A stretch of 55,123 bases of DNA from Syntrophomonas sp. DTU018. Lineage in GTDB: Bacteria; Bacillota; Syntrophomonadia; Syntrophomonadales; Syntrophomonadaceae. Below, one piece after another: positions 25,977 to 35,103 of the stretch (positions are counted from its first letter, which is position 1; the number at the start of each line of letters is the position of its first letter). Under the pieces are notes generated by a model. The model was not told the origin of the DNA. It did no database searches and saw only the letters and a program-made list of their open reading frames with translations. The stretch is taken from the NCBI GenBank assembly GCA_001513155.1, contig LFSR01000010.1, positions 1 through 55,123 of the forward strand, read 5' to 3'. A program made the position numbers and the translations under genes.

Positions 25977-26840
25977 CTAGTGGGGCATAGTCAGCAGGGC
26001 CGTTCGTTTTGGCTGCCGTACTTTGATAACCAACTCATATTCGTCATCGCTGCTGCGTTCAGTTATGGATATATCTACCCCCGTCTGCCGGGCTCGTTTT
26101 ACCGTTTCCTTGATAGTGTTGACAAATATACGCACGTCCTTGATGATCAGGGAAACATTCTGCCCGCTTTCCCGGCCGGTACTTTCCCGGGGAATATTGT
26201 TCTGACTTAATTCCTCCACCAGTGCCTCGGTCTCTTTAACACTCAAGCCTCGTTCATATATTTGCCGCAGCACTTCCATCTGCATTTCCGGTGAAGTTAG
26301 TTTAAGCAAAGAACCGGCATGTCTTTCCGAGATTATTTCCGGTGAAATAAGTTCCTGAACTGGTTCAGGAAGCTTGAGGAGGCGCAGCTTATTTCCTATG
26401 GCCGACTGGCTTTTGCCGATCCGTTTGGCCAATTCCTCCTGGGTTATGCCGAAATCATCGATAAGCCTGCGGTAGGCATTGGCTTCTTCCAGATAATTAA
26501 GCTCCCGTTTCTGCAGGTTATCAATCAGAGATATGGTGGCAGCTTTTTCGTCATTCATTTCCTTTACCAGGGCAGGTATAACCCGATGCCCCAGCAAGAC
26601 ACAAGCCCGGAAGCGGCGTTCCCCAGCTACAATCTGGTACCTCTTGCCCACCGGGCGTACAACAATAGGCTGAATGACTCCGTAATTCTCTATGGACTGA
26701 GCCAGATCAGACAGCTCTCTTTCGGCAAACTGACGGCGAGTCTGGTATGGGTTAGGATCAATACGGCTCATTTCAATCATTTCTATAGTATGAGCCTGCT
26801 GGCCTCGTCCCAACACTCTTTCCAATTGTCTGAGCACCAT
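25977..26840 (-). CDS. noc: nucleoid occlusion protein Noc (ParB paralogue)
   Basis: A 287-residue ParB-like CTPase. It has GERRFRACVLLG (about 75), DNLQKRELNYLEEA and an HTH (KRIGKSQSAIGNKLRLLKLP). The position just after rsmG and mnmG, and the similarity to Bacillus Noc, favour nucleoid occlusion: binding Noc sites around the chromosome and blocking FtsZ ring formation over DNA. The N-terminus MVLRQLERVLGRG could form the short amphipathic helix used for membrane contact. AGGGGG lies eight bases before the ATG. Confidence 0.88.
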   Translation of the reverse strand: MVLRQLERVLGRGQQAHTIEMIEMSRIDPNPYQTRRQFAERELSDLAQSIENYGVIQPIVVRPVGKRYQIVAGERRFRACVLLGHRVIPALVKEMNDEKAATISLIDNLQKRELNYLEEANAYRRLIDDFGITQEELAKRIGKSQSAIGNKLRLLKLPEPVQELISPEIISERHAGSLLKLTSPEMQMEVLRQIYERGLSVKETEALVEELSQNNIPRESTGRESGQNVSLIIKDVRIFVNTIKETVKRARQTGVDISITERSSDDEYELVIKVRQPKRTALLTMPH

Positions 26841-26855
26841 GCTGGATTCCCCCTT

Positions 26856-27500
26856 TTACAGAGGCCGTTTGGATGGAACTCCCACCCTGCGGGGATACTT
26901 TTCCGGAGTCGGAGCCTCTTTTATAACTTTGACCAGCGCCCGGTCGCGCTCCTCAATAAGCCGGTACCAGTAGATGTTTTCTACTCTGGCCTGCAGCAGC
27001 TGCAAAGCATTTTCCGCTTGAGCAACCTCTTCGGCAGCCCTGGTACCCTTCCAAAACCATCCGGTTCCTCCAGTCTTCAGCAGAGGAATGCCATATTCCA
27101 GCAGTACGTTTAATGAAGCCAGAGCTCGAGCAGTTACTATGTCAAATTGCTCCCGATAAGCTTTGTCCCGGCCAACCTCTTCCAGACGACGGTTATGAAC
27201 GGTTACGTTGGGCAATTCCAATTGGCAGGCAGCATATTCCAAAAATGTGCACTTCTTCTGGTCAGATTCCACCAGGACAAACTTAACAGCAGGACAGTGC
27301 ATGGCTAAAACCAGTCCGGGAAAACCTGCCCCGCTTCCCATATCGATGACGGTAAGGTTTTCCCAATGGGTATACTGCAACACCGCCAGGCTGTCCTGAA
27401 CATGCTTGTCAAACTCTTCCTCCAGTGTTCGCCGGCTGACCAGGTTTTGGTTTTGATTTGCAGACAAAAGCATTGCCCGGTATTTGTTAATATATTCCAT
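26856..27500 (-). CDS. rsmG: 16S rRNA (guanine-N7) methyltransferase RsmG
   Basis: A SAM-dependent methyltransferase that modifies G527 of 16S rRNA; loss confers low-level streptomycin resistance in other species. SAM-binding VIDMGSGAGFPGLVLA is at about residues 50-65, with FVLVESDQKKCTFLE and FDIVTARA following. At 214 residues it is about 20 to 25 residues shorter than usual at the N-terminus. The upstream mnmG stop is only nine bases away and GAGG precedes the ATG, so the short form appears genuine. Confidence 0.92.
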   Translation of the reverse strand: MEYINKYRAMLLSANQNQNLVSRRTLEEEFDKHVQDSLAVLQYTHWENLTVIDMGSGAGFPGLVLAMHCPAVKFVLVESDQKKCTFLEYAACQLELPNVTVHNRRLEEVGRDKAYREQFDIVTARALASLNVLLEYGIPLLKTGGTGWFWKGTRAAEEVAQAENALQLLQARVENIYWYRLIEERDRALVKVIKEAPTPEKYPRRVGVPSKRPL

Positions 27501-27509
27501 TAAAACCTC

Positions 27510-29387
27510 TTATTTCCTTCTTTCTTTTTCCAAATATATTAACAAGACATTTATGTCTGCGGGAGACACCCCGGCAATTCGTGAAGCCTGCCCTACGGAA
27601 ATCGGCTGGAACTGGGTCAATTTTTGCTTGGCTTCGTTGGATAAACCAGTCACCTTTTCATAATCGATTCCCGCAGGAATTAATTTGTTTTCCATTTTTT
27701 CAAAACGCTTGACCTGCTCATATTGTTTATTGATATAACCTTCATACTTGGCCTGTATTTCCAACTGTTCCAGGATATCCAGATCATGCTCGGGGATAAG
27801 TCCTGCCTCCACATAATCTTCAATCTCCACCTGGGGACGGCGCAGCAAATCCCACAAGTTGGAGCGATCCTTGAGGGGAGCGCTGCCCTTCTTGGCCAGA
27901 ATCATGGCTACGATCTCATCGGCAGGCACCGCCTGGTAATCTTTCATGCCCTTGATCTCCCGCTCCAGGATTTCCCTCTTCTCTTGAAAGATACGCCAGC
28001 GTTCATCGCTGACCAATCCTATCTGCCGCCCTATCTCTGTTAGGCGCAGATCTGCATTGTCCTGGCGCAGCAGCAGGCGATACTCTGCCCGGGATGTAAG
28101 CAGCCGGTATGGTTCATCCATTTCCTTGGTAGTCAGATCATCGATCATTACTCCGATATAAGCCTGACTGCGTTTCAATATAAGGGGTTCCCTGTCCAGC
28201 ACTTTCATAGCGGCATTTATGCCGGCGATTATCCCCTGGGCAGCAGCCTCTTCGTAACCGGAGGTACCGTTAATTTGCCCGGCAGTAAACAATCCTTCTA
28301 CGGCCCGGGTCTCCAAAGAAGGTTTTAGCTGGGACGGCAGCACATAATCATACTCTATGGCATATCCGGTCCGGATCATGCGCACTTTCTCCAATCCGGG
28401 GATGCTGTGGAGAACTTGTATCTGCACATCCTCCGGCAAGCTGGTATTCATCCCCTGCACATACATCTCATCAGTAGCCCGGCCCTCCGGCTCGATAAAC
28501 AGCTGATGACTGTCCTTATGGGCAAAGCGCACTACCTTATCCTCAAAAGAAGGGCAATAACGGGGACCCCGGCCTTTTATAACTCCGGTAAACATGGGAG
28601 CCCGATCCAGGTTATCCATTACTATCCGGTGAGTTTCCGGCGTACTGTGGGTCAGCCAGCAGGATAGCTGCGGCCTGTCTATCGGCGGGCTTATATAGGA
28701 AAAACGCAGGGGCCGCGGATCTCCAGGCTGCTCTACCATTTTGGAAAAGTCCACGGTTTTCTTGCTGATACGGGGCGGGGTTCCGGTCTTAAACCGCCCC
28801 AGGGTCAGTCCCAGATCCCTTAAGCTGTCCGATAGCTTGGTGGCAGGGAATTGGTTGCCGGGACCTCCATCAAATATCACATCTCCGATTATGATGCGTC
28901 CCTTTAAATAAGTGCCGGAAGTTACTACCACTGCCTGGCAGTTAAAGTAGGCTCCGGTTTTGGTAAGCACTCCGGTAACCCGGCCAGCTTTGGTGTCTAT
29001 GCGGACAACTTCTGCCATTAATATATCCAGATTGGGCTGGTCCAGCAGGGTGCGCAGCATTTCCTTGTGATACTCATACTTGTCTGCTTGAGCCCGCAGG
29101 GCCTGCACTGCCGGGCCTTTGCCGGTATTTATCATGCGTACTTGAATATTGGCCTTATCAATATTAACTCCCATCTCCCCGCCCAGGGCATCTATTTCCC
29201 GCACTAGCTGGGCCTTGGCTGGACCTCCAATTGAAGGGTTGCAGGGCATTAGAGCAATATTCTCCATACTAAGGGTAATCATAAGGGTGGAACACCCTAT
29301 CCGTGCCGCAGCCAGGGCAGCTTCGCATCCAGCATGTCCCGCTCCTATTACTACCACCTGATAATTGCCTGCCGTATATATTTTCAT
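27510..29387 (-). CDS. mnmG: tRNA uridine-34 carboxymethylaminomethyl enzyme MnmG (GidA)
   Basis: An FAD enzyme that with MnmE places a carboxymethylaminomethyl group on U34 of certain tRNAs. The FAD-binding [20 protein letters not shown] is at the N-terminus, and [13 protein letters not shown] and [22 protein letters not shown] follow. The open frame begins at 29429, but ATG 29387 has GGAGGT ten bases upstream and avoids overlap with mnmE. This gives 625 residues, the usual size. Confidence 0.95.
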   Translation of the reverse strand: MKIYTAGNYQVVVIGAGHAGCEAALAAARIGCSTLMITLSMENIALMPCNPSIGGPAKAQLVREIDALGGEMGVNIDKANIQVRMINTGKGPAVQALRAQADKYEYHKEMLRTLLDQPNLDILMAEVVRIDTKAGRVTGVLTKTGAYFNCQAVVVTSGTYLKGRIIIGDVIFDGGPGNQFPATKLSDSLRDLGLTLGRFKTGTPPRISKKTVDFSKMVEQPGDPRPLRFSYISPPIDRPQLSCWLTHSTPETHRIVMDNLDRAPMFTGVIKGRGPRYCPSFEDKVVRFAHKDSHQLFIEPEGRATDEMYVQGMNTSLPEDVQIQVLHSIPGLEKVRMIRTGYAIEYDYVLPSQLKPSLETRAVEGLFTAGQINGTSGYEEAAAQGIIAGINAAMKVLDREPLILKRSQAYIGVMIDDLTTKEMDEPYRLLTSRAEYRLLLRQDNADLRLTEIGRQIGLVSDERWRIFQEKREILEREIKGMKDYQAVPADEIVAMILAKKGSAPLKDRSNLWDLLRRPQVEIEDYVEAGLIPEHDLDILEQLEIQAKYEGYINKQYEQVKRFEKMENKLIPAGIDYEKVTGLSNEAKQKLTQFQPISVGQASRIAGVSPADINVLLIYLEKERRK

Positions 29388-29413
29388 GGGTGCTTTTACC
29401 TCCAGCCTGCTGT

Positions 29414-30799
29414 TTATTTGCCAATACAAAACTCATGGAAAATCCGGTCGATTACTTCTTCTTTCAGGTTTTTCCCCGTCACTTCTCCCAGAGCCTCCAG
29501 GGCCCCCTGCAAGTCCACTCCCAGACAATCCAGGGGCACCTGCTGCAGGGTATCCAGCACATCCTGGAGATGCTGGCGGGCGGCAGCCAGGGATTGCTTT
29601 TGTCTCAGGTTAACTACCATTTCCAAGTCATCACTGTTCAGACCGCCGGCCAGAACCATTTGTTCAATTAAACTCTCCAGCTCTTCCAGCCCTATTTCTT
29701 CTTTCACTGATCCGCGAATAACCGGAATATCAGGGAACATTTGCTGCAATTCCTCTTCCCTGACTTTTTTGTCTTCCAGGTCTTCTTTGTTTACCAGCAC
29801 GATCACTTTGCCGTCTGCTATGCTTTCATAAATGTACTGGTCCTCCGGGGTTATCCCGGTGGTAACATCCAGCAAGAATATGATCAGATCCGCCTGCTGA
29901 ATTACTTCCCGGGAGCGTTGCACCCCTATTTGCTCCACTATATCTTCGGTATCCCGGATGCCTGCTGTATCCAATATCTTTACCGGTATGCCCCGGATGT
30001 TAAGCCAATCCTCGATGATATCCCGGGTGGTGCCCGGGATGTTTGTAACTATGGCCCTTTCCTTCCTTAAGAGAGCATTAAGCAAGCTAGATTTGCCTAC
30101 GTTGGGTTTGCCGGCTATGGCTACCGTAATCCCCTGGCGGTAAATATCAGCTCTCCTGGCAGCTTCCAGCATATGCTCCAGCTGAGCAATTATCTTTTCC
30201 AGCTTTTCCTTTATTTCTTCGTAGTCAGGTTCTCCCACCTCATCGGGAAAATCCAGGCTGGCTTCCACCATAGCATTTATGAGAACTAATTCATCTTCCA
30301 TCTGCTGCACCAGGCGACTGGTACTGCCCTGCAGGCGGCGCATGGCGATCTGCATGGCTTTGTCGGTTTTGGCCCGGATTATATCGATAACCGCCTCAGC
30401 CTGACTGGCATCCAGACGGCCATTTAAGAAAGCCCGGCGGGTAAATTCGCCGGGTTCAGCCAACCGTATACCCATCTGCAAAACTCGCTCCAGCACGCGC
30501 CGGGCGGGCAGAGTTCCCCCATGGCAGTTAATCTCCACCACATCTTCACCGGTATAGCTGTGGGGTTCCCGCATTATGCTAACCAGCACTTCATCCAGGG
30601 GATTTCCCTCTTCGTCTATGATCCAGCCCAAGGTCAGCGTATGACTGGGACGTTTAACCAACTCTACATCCCGGCGAAAGGGTTTAAACAGCTTATCCAC
30701 CGTTTCTATTACTTTATTGCCGCTCAAACGAACAATAGCTATTCCGCCTTCACCGGGCGGAGTTGAGATAGCTGCAATAGCATCCTGCAACTTAGGCAC
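29414..30799 (-). CDS. mnmE: tRNA modification GTPase MnmE (TrmE)
   Basis: The GTPase partner of MnmG, 461 residues. The N-terminal folate-binding domain (about 1-120) is followed by a helical domain that houses the G domain, with Walker [11 protein letters not shown] (about 229-238), PGTTRD and DTAGIR. The C-terminal helix ends with the conserved CIGK, whose cysteine is near the reaction centre. It is upstream of mnmG with a 26-base gap and is separated from jag by a repeat element and a terminator. Confidence 0.96.
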   Translation of the reverse strand: MPKLQDAIAAISTPPGEGGIAIVRLSGNKVIETVDKLFKPFRRDVELVKRPSHTLTLGWIIDEEGNPLDEVLVSIMREPHSYTGEDVVEINCHGGTLPARRVLERVLQMGIRLAEPGEFTRRAFLNGRLDASQAEAVIDIIRAKTDKAMQIAMRRLQGSTSRLVQQMEDELVLINAMVEASLDFPDEVGEPDYEEIKEKLEKIIAQLEHMLEAARRADIYRQGITVAIAGKPNVGKSSLLNALLRKERAIVTNIPGTTRDIIEDWLNIRGIPVKILDTAGIRDTEDIVEQIGVQRSREVIQQADLIIFLLDVTTGITPEDQYIYESIADGKVIVLVNKEDLEDKKVREEELQQMFPDIPVIRGSVKEEIGLEELESLIEQMVLAGGLNSDDLEMVVNLRQKQSLAAARQHLQDVLDTLQQVPLDCLGVDLQGALEALGEVTGKNLKEEVIDRIFHEFCIGK

Positions 30800-30828
30800 T
30801 CCTTACCTTATATGATTTACTGAAGTCT

Positions 30829-31042
30829 CGATAGTGACTAAGGTTTGCTTTGCGCACCTTGGTGGAGGAGACCGATATAGCCGGCGAAGATGGGCGTACG
30901 AAGGGGGGCGAGGGACAGGATGTCCCGAGAGGGCTATCAAACAGGATGTTTGTTTAGTCCGGTACCCCCTGAATAGCACATAGAGCCGCTGCTATATCGC
31001 GACGACTTAACAGGTGCGCAGGGTAAACCTACTGGCTATCAT
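30829..31042. repeat. MITE-like inverted-repeat element (family B)
   Basis: The ends are a 19-bp inverted repeat with three differences (30841-30859 and 31012-31030), and matching extends outward by about ten bases with more mismatches (GATAG..). Inside are shorter paired segments (CGATATAGC near both ends) and two hairpins with the same GGA loop at 30912-30926 (GGGACAGGATGTCCC) and 30938-30952 (CAAACAGGATGTTTG). No coding frame is present. It lies between jag and mnmE. Confidence 0.7.
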
Positions 31043-31120
31043 AATTCGCTAATGGCGCTCTACTTTTTCTCTATATTCTACCAAAACCCTCCGGCCTCTA
31101 CACATCCCCGCAGGTTCCAT

Positions 31121-31146
31121 AAAAAAAGGCCCCCTGGGGGCCTATT
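31121..31146 (-). terminator. rho-independent terminator after jag
   Basis: On the minus strand AGGCCCCCAGGGGGCCT is followed by seven T residues, directly after the jag stop. It ends the rpmH-rnpA-yidD-yidC-jag transcript. Confidence 0.9.
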
Positions 31147-31154
31147 GACCTGGA

Positions 31155-31781
31155 TTACTTTTTGAGGGAAATCACTACTTTGCGGTTGGGCTCATCCCCT
31201 AAAGAATAAGTGGTTATCTGTGGATCCCCCTGCAATGTGGTATGAACAATTCTTCTTTCCTGAGAATTCATGGGCCTCATTACCACGTTCTTTTTGGTTT
31301 TCTTGACTCGTTCAGACAATCTTAACGCCAGAGCCTCCAAGGACTCTTCTTTCTTCTTGCGATAATCTTCTACGTCTAATACAACTCTGATTTTCTCCTG
31401 TCGTTTGCGATTTACGATTAATCCCACCATAAACTGCAGGGCATTCAAGGTTTCCCCTTTACGTCCGATTAATAATCCTACATCTTTGCCAACGATATTA
31501 ATGCGAACCCAGCCGTCTTCCCACACTGCTTCCCCGATCTGGTATTCGATCTTCATCTTCTGGAGCAGGTTTTCCAAAACTCTGCGAACTTCTTCTTCGG
31601 GTTTTTCCCGGCGGGTAACTCTGACCACAGCGGGTTTTTTAACTAAACCAAGCAGTCCTTTAGAGGGCTCTTCAATAACTTCGATAATGGCATCCTCAAT
31701 ATCACATCCCAACTCTTCCAAAGCGGCTTTTATAGCCTCATCTACGCTTCTTCCCCTCTTTTCGATACTTTGTGCTTCCAC
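31155..31781 (-). CDS. jag: RNA-binding protein Jag/KhpB
   Basis: A 208-residue RNA-binding protein with an N-terminal Jag domain (about 1-50, VDEAIKAALEELGC), a KH domain (about 80-150, GLLIGRKGETLNALQFM) and a C-terminal R3H domain (MRPMNSQERRIVHTTL). Homologues work with KhpA in RNA binding and cell-envelope control. The start is GTG at 31781, with AGGAGG about 11 bases before it. It overlaps the end of yidC by 44 bases, so the two are coupled. Confidence 0.93.
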   Translation of the reverse strand: MEAQSIEKRGRSVDEAIKAALEELGCDIEDAIIEVIEEPSKGLLGLVKKPAVVRVTRREKPEEEVRRVLENLLQKMKIEYQIGEAVWEDGWVRINIVGKDVGLLIGRKGETLNALQFMVGLIVNRKRQEKIRVVLDVEDYRKKKEESLEALALRLSERVKKTKKNVVMRPMNSQERRIVHTTLQGDPQITTYSLGDEPNRKVVISLKK

Positions 31782-32568
31782 TGCTCTTCTTTCCTCCTTT
31801 GTCCCTCCTAGCAGCTGGCTCCTGAGCTTTAACCTCTTTCTTTATCTCTTCAGTCGCAGTTTTTTTCTGGGCGGGTTTTTCCCTAGGGATGTCTTCAGCT
31901 TCCACCTGGAGGCCGGTACCAGTGTCGGCAGCTAATTTGCTGGTACGGTTAACAAAAAGCTGCTGAATAATACCCAGTATGTTGAACGTTACCCAGTATA
32001 AAGGAAGTCCAGCTGGCAAAGTCGCAGCTATCCAGGCCATAAACAAAGGCATAATATAAAGCATAGTTTTCTGCGTGGGATCCTGGGGATTAACCGAAGA
32101 CAATTTAGACTGGTAGTAGGTAGTCAAAGCTGCCAGCAAAGCCAGGATATAGTATGGATCACGGGCACCTATATTGGGAATCCACAAAAAACTTGCATGT
32201 TCAGCTACGCTAAAGGGAAAGTTTAATAAGGATTGGTAAAAAGCTATAAAGATAGGCATTTGAATCAGCAAGGGCAGACAGGAGCTGAAAGGACTGACTC
32301 CATGTTCTTTATACAGCTCCATCATCTTGGTCTGCATAAGCTGAGGATTATCCTTGTACTTCTCCTGTATGTACTGCATTTTAGGCTGCAGTTGCTGCAT
32401 AGCGCGCATGGAATGCATTTGCTTCTGGGTCAAAGGAAACAATACCACTTTAATGGCAATAGTCATGAAGATTATAGCCAATCCATAGTTGGGCAGGCCA
32501 ATTTGTCCTGTCAGCAAATACATCCACTGGATTACATCAGCAAACCACTGTACAAACGATTGCCACAA
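31738..32568 (-). CDS. yidC: membrane protein insertase YidC/OxaA
   Basis: A 276-residue insertase with five membrane helices and a basic C-terminal tail (SSGSTKYRKEGKKRR). Conserved parts are NYGLAIIFMTIAIKVVLFPL and the cytoplasmic hairpin region HSMRAMQQLQPKMQYIQEKY. Unlike most Gram-positive forms there is no visible lipobox signal at the N-terminus. The only reasonable start is TTG 32568 with CAGGA six bases upstream; an in-frame TAA lies shortly before it. Confidence 0.93.
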   Translation of the reverse strand: MWQSFVQWFADVIQWMYLLTGQIGLPNYGLAIIFMTIAIKVVLFPLTQKQMHSMRAMQQLQPKMQYIQEKYKDNPQLMQTKMMELYKEHGVSPFSSCLPLLIQMPIFIAFYQSLLNFPFSVAEHASFLWIPNIGARDPYYILALLAALTTYYQSKLSSVNPQDPTQKTMLYIMPLFMAWIAATLPAGLPLYWVTFNILGIIQQLFVNRTSKLAADTGTGLQVEAEDIPREKPAQKKTATEEIKKEVKAQEPAARRDKGGKKSSGSTKYRKEGKKRR

Positions 32569-32653
32569 ATCAAATCCTGCTTGCCTTTAGGGGCAGCAGG
32601 TTCCACCTCCTCGTTTCAAGCCGGTTTAAATATTAAGGGTAAATGCCGGTGAT

Positions 32654-32860
32654 TCACGGAACAGGATCGTATCCACCCGGTTGGAAGGGATGGCATCTTA
32701 AGATTCTCTTTACTGCCAGCCATCCGCCTTTTAAAACACCGTATTTATCCACCGCCTGGATCGCATAATTGGAACAGGAAGGATAAAACCGGCAGGACGG
32801 GGGTCGAAAACAGGTAAATGCCTGATACAATTTCACCAGCAAGATGAACAGTTTTCTCAT
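32654..32860 (-). CDS. yidD: membrane protein insertion efficiency factor YidD
   Basis: A small 68-residue protein with the conserved core [19 protein letters not shown] and [24 protein letters not shown]. It assists YidC-dependent insertion. Its ATG directly follows the rnpA stop codon (TAGATG), so the two are coupled. Confidence 0.95.
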   Translation of the reverse strand: MRKLFILLVKLYQAFTCFRPPSCRFYPSCSNYAIQAVDKYGVLKGGWLAVKRILRCHPFQPGGYDPVP

Positions 32861-33193
32861 CTATAATTTAGCCTTCCTTATCACCATACTAAGATCTTTT
32901 TCCAGTTGCTGATAATCAGCTGCACCGGCATGGTGTCTTACCACCAGCACCATATCATGTCCCGGTTTTATGGCGGGATCCATCTTGCGAACCAGCGCTC
33001 TAAGCCGGCGTTTGATACGATTGCGGACTACCGCTTTGCCTACTTTATGGCTGGTTACAATTCCATAGCGATTATGACCCAGTTGGTTTTTAGCTACATA
33101 AAGAATTAAATATTTACCTGGAAATTTTTCCCCATCCCTGTATATATTATTGTAATCCTGAGTAGTAGTTATTCTAAATTCTCTACCCAGCAT
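32861..33193 (-). CDS. rnpA: ribonuclease P protein component
   Basis: The 110-residue protein subunit of RNase P, which helps the catalytic RNA trim tRNA 5' ends. The signature RNRIKRRLRALVR (about residues 58-70) and GIVTSHKVGKAVVRN are clear. AAGGG lies five bases before the ATG. It sits between rpmH and yidD in the conserved origin order. Confidence 0.95.
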   Translation of the reverse strand: MLGREFRITTTQDYNNIYRDGEKFPGKYLILYVAKNQLGHNRYGIVTSHKVGKAVVRNRIKRRLRALVRKMDPAIKPGHDMVLVVRHHAGAADYQQLEKDLSMVIRKAKL

Positions 33194-33224
33194 TGAAACC
33201 CTTCCTTGCGGGCAAGTAAAATAA

Positions 33225-33245
33225 AAGGTCGCCGATTACGACCTT
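33225..33245 (-). terminator. hairpin at the end of rpmH
   Basis: A 7-bp stem (AAGGTCG / CGACCTT) with a 7-nt loop overlaps the rpmH stop and is followed on the minus strand by a T-rich stretch (TTTATTTT). It is a weak or partial terminator that would let rpmH be transcribed in excess of rnpA. Confidence 0.55.
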
Positions 33246-33378
33246 AAGCAGAAATAACTTTTCTTCCTTTCCTTCTACGGCTAGCCAGTACCCGGCGTCC
33301 CGAACTGGTGGACATCCGTTTGCGGAATCCATGCACTTTCTTTCTCTGCCGGGCTTTCGGCTGATAGGTTCTTTTCAT
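33244..33378 (-). CDS. rpmH: 50S ribosomal protein L34
   Basis: A 44-residue, very basic ribosomal protein. The sequence [20 protein letters not shown] is diagnostic. The open frame extends upstream to 33444, but ATG 33378 has GGAGG nine bases before it and gives the exact family length. A strong promoter lies upstream. Confidence 0.97.
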   Translation of the reverse strand: MKRTYQPKARQRKKVHGFRKRMSTSSGRRVLASRRRKGRKVISA

Positions 33379-33414
33379 TGCCAGTAATCCTCCTTCGTTG
33401 ATAAACACCCTATA

Positions 33415-33444
33415 ATTATAGAAATTCAGCCTGCAGCATGTCAA
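33415..33444 (-). promoter_or_regulatory. rpmH promoter
   Basis: On the minus strand TTGACA (33444-33439), an 18-base spacer and TATAAT (33420-33415) form a near-ideal sigma-A promoter 37 bases upstream of the rpmH start. Confidence 0.85.
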
Positions 33445-33448
33445 GAAG

Positions 33449-33605
33449 TTATCCCCATCTGCTCTTTGACAGCCGTTTATTATCTGCTATCATTATACTA
33501 TATCTGGCAGATAATTAAGAAATACGTTCCTGGTCACTGCCAGGTGCTTTCATTTCAATTAGTTATCCACATGGTTGTCCTTATCAACAGAGCAGGTTTT
33601 CCACA
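33449..33605 (+). other. oriC: oriC region with DnaA-box cluster
   Basis: Between rpmH and dnaA are one perfect DnaA box TTATCCACA (33563-33571) and near matches TTATCCCCA (33449-33457), TTATCAACA (33581-33589) and TTTTCCACA (33597-33605), all in one orientation. With the perfect box after dnaA this makes a two-part origin like that of Bacillus. The intervening sequence is AT-rich. Confidence 0.75.
33466..33493 (+). promoter_or_regulatory. probable dnaA promoter
   Basis: TTGACA at 33466-33471, a 16-base spacer and TATCAT at 33488-33493, about 130 bases upstream of dnaA. DnaA boxes downstream of it would allow autoregulation. Confidence 0.55.
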
Positions 33606-33622
33606 TATGAACAGGGAGGATT

Positions 33623-34933
33623 ATGATGGCCTACCAACACGACTATGCTTCGGCATGGAATAAAGTTATGCATATCCTTCGTGATGAAATAGGATCCACC
33701 AGTTTTGAAATATGGTTTTCCATGGCCAAGTTTACTGAAGCACGGGGCAACACCATTTACATATCCGTTCCCAATACCCTGACCAAAGAATGGATAGAAG
33801 CACGCTATTTAAATACCATGCTCACCCATCTGCGGGCTTTAACTGATCAGGATGCTTCCCTGGAGATTATTACTGAGTCCCAGCCCCATACGGAAGGCAG
33901 CAGTTCTTTTTTAAACTCCAAATACACCTTTGACACCTTCGTAGTAGGTAACAGCAACCGCTTTGCCCATGCCGCCTGCTACGCGGTAGGGGAAGCACCC
34001 TCCCGGGCGTATAACCCTCTCTTCATTTACGGAGGGGTAGGGCTGGGCAAGACTCACTTGATGCAGGCTATTGGCCACCATATTTTGCAGAAATACCGCT
34101 CCGTTACTGTTACTTATGTTTCTTCAGAACAGTTTACCAATGAATTGATCAGTTCCATCCGCGATGACAACACCTCCGGCTTTCGCAATAAATATCGCAA
34201 CATAGACGTGCTGCTGATAGATGATATTCAGTTTCTGGCCGGAAAAGAACGTACTCAGGAGGAATTTTTCCACACTTTTAACAGTTTATACGAGGCCAAC
34301 AAGCAATTAGTCATATCCAGCGATCGTCCTCCCCGCAATATTCCTACCCTGGAGGACCGTTTGCGGAGCCGTTTTGAATGGGGACTGATCTGTGACATCC
34401 AGCCACCGGATCTGGAAACCCGCATCGCCATCCTGCGCAAAAAAGCCCAGATGGAAAATCTGAATGTACCTTATGACATCCTTGATTACATAGCCAACAG
34501 CATTGAATCAAACATAAGAGAACTGGAAGGGGCTCTGATCCGTTTAGTAGCCTATGCCACTGTAACCGGCCGACCTCTGGATATGGAACTGGCTACCGAA
34601 GCCCTGAAGGATATACTGCCGCCCCCGCGGCCTCGCAAGATAACCATCGAAATGATCCAGAAAGAAGTATGTTCCTATTACAATATAGAAATGTCAGAAC
34701 TTCTGTCCAAAAAACGTAACAAACAGCTGGTGGTGCCTCGCCAGGTGGCCATGTTCCTGTGCCGCAAATTTACTGATGCTTCTTATCCCCAGATTGGGGA
34801 CCAGTTTGGCGGCCGAGATCACACCACAGTAATCCATGCTGCGGAAAAAGTCAAAAAAGAACTGGACTCTGATCCTGAACTGGCAGCTACCATTGATGAA
34901 CTGTCGAAACGGTTGGATCCTAATCATTCTTAA
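33623..34933 (+). CDS. dnaA: chromosomal replication initiator DnaA
   Basis: A 436-residue AAA+ initiator. Domain I is at about 1-80. The AAA+ core has Walker A GGVGLGKTH (about 139-147) and Walker B LLIDDIQFLAGKE. The C-terminal DNA-binding domain has the signature GGRDHTTVIHA. It opens DNA at oriC and loads the helicase. Two ATG codons in a row are available (33623, 33626); the second has the better spacing from GGAGG. Confidence 0.97.
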   Translation: MMAYQHDYASAWNKVMHILRDEIGSTSFEIWFSMAKFTEARGNTIYISVPNTLTKEWIEARYLNTMLTHLRALTDQDASLEIITESQPHTEGSSSFLNSKYTFDTFVVGNSNRFAHAACYAVGEAPSRAYNPLFIYGGVGLGKTHLMQAIGHHILQKYRSVTVTYVSSEQFTNELISSIRDDNTSGFRNKYRNIDVLLIDDIQFLAGKERTQEEFFHTFNSLYEANKQLVISSDRPPRNIPTLEDRLRSRFEWGLICDIQPPDLETRIAILRKKAQMENLNVPYDILDYIANSIESNIRELEGALIRLVAYATVTGRPLDMELATEALKDILPPPRPRKITIEMIQKEVCSYYNIEMSELLSKKRNKQLVVPRQVAMFLCRKFTDASYPQIGDQFGGRDHTTVIHAAEKVKKELDSDPELAATIDELSKRLDPNHS

Positions 34934-35002
34934 GTCCAATGGACAAGCTATAAACAGGTTTTTCCTGAGGGAAAAAGCCCGACTGGAGTGCTTGTCCCAA
35001 TC

Positions 35003-35011
35003 TTATCCACA
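35003..35011 (+). promoter_or_regulatory. DnaA box downstream of dnaA
   Basis: A perfect TTATCCACA in the 170-base dnaA-dnaN gap, followed by AATTAAG. It probably belongs to the second part of oriC, although no extended AT-rich unwinding element is obvious next to it. Confidence 0.7.
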
Positions 35012-35103
35012 TAATTAAGACGCCCTACTACTATGACTGCGAATGTCTAATAAGTAAGAAATATATAAAGGGCTGCCGAAAAAAATTCTTGGGAGGGTCT
35101 CCA

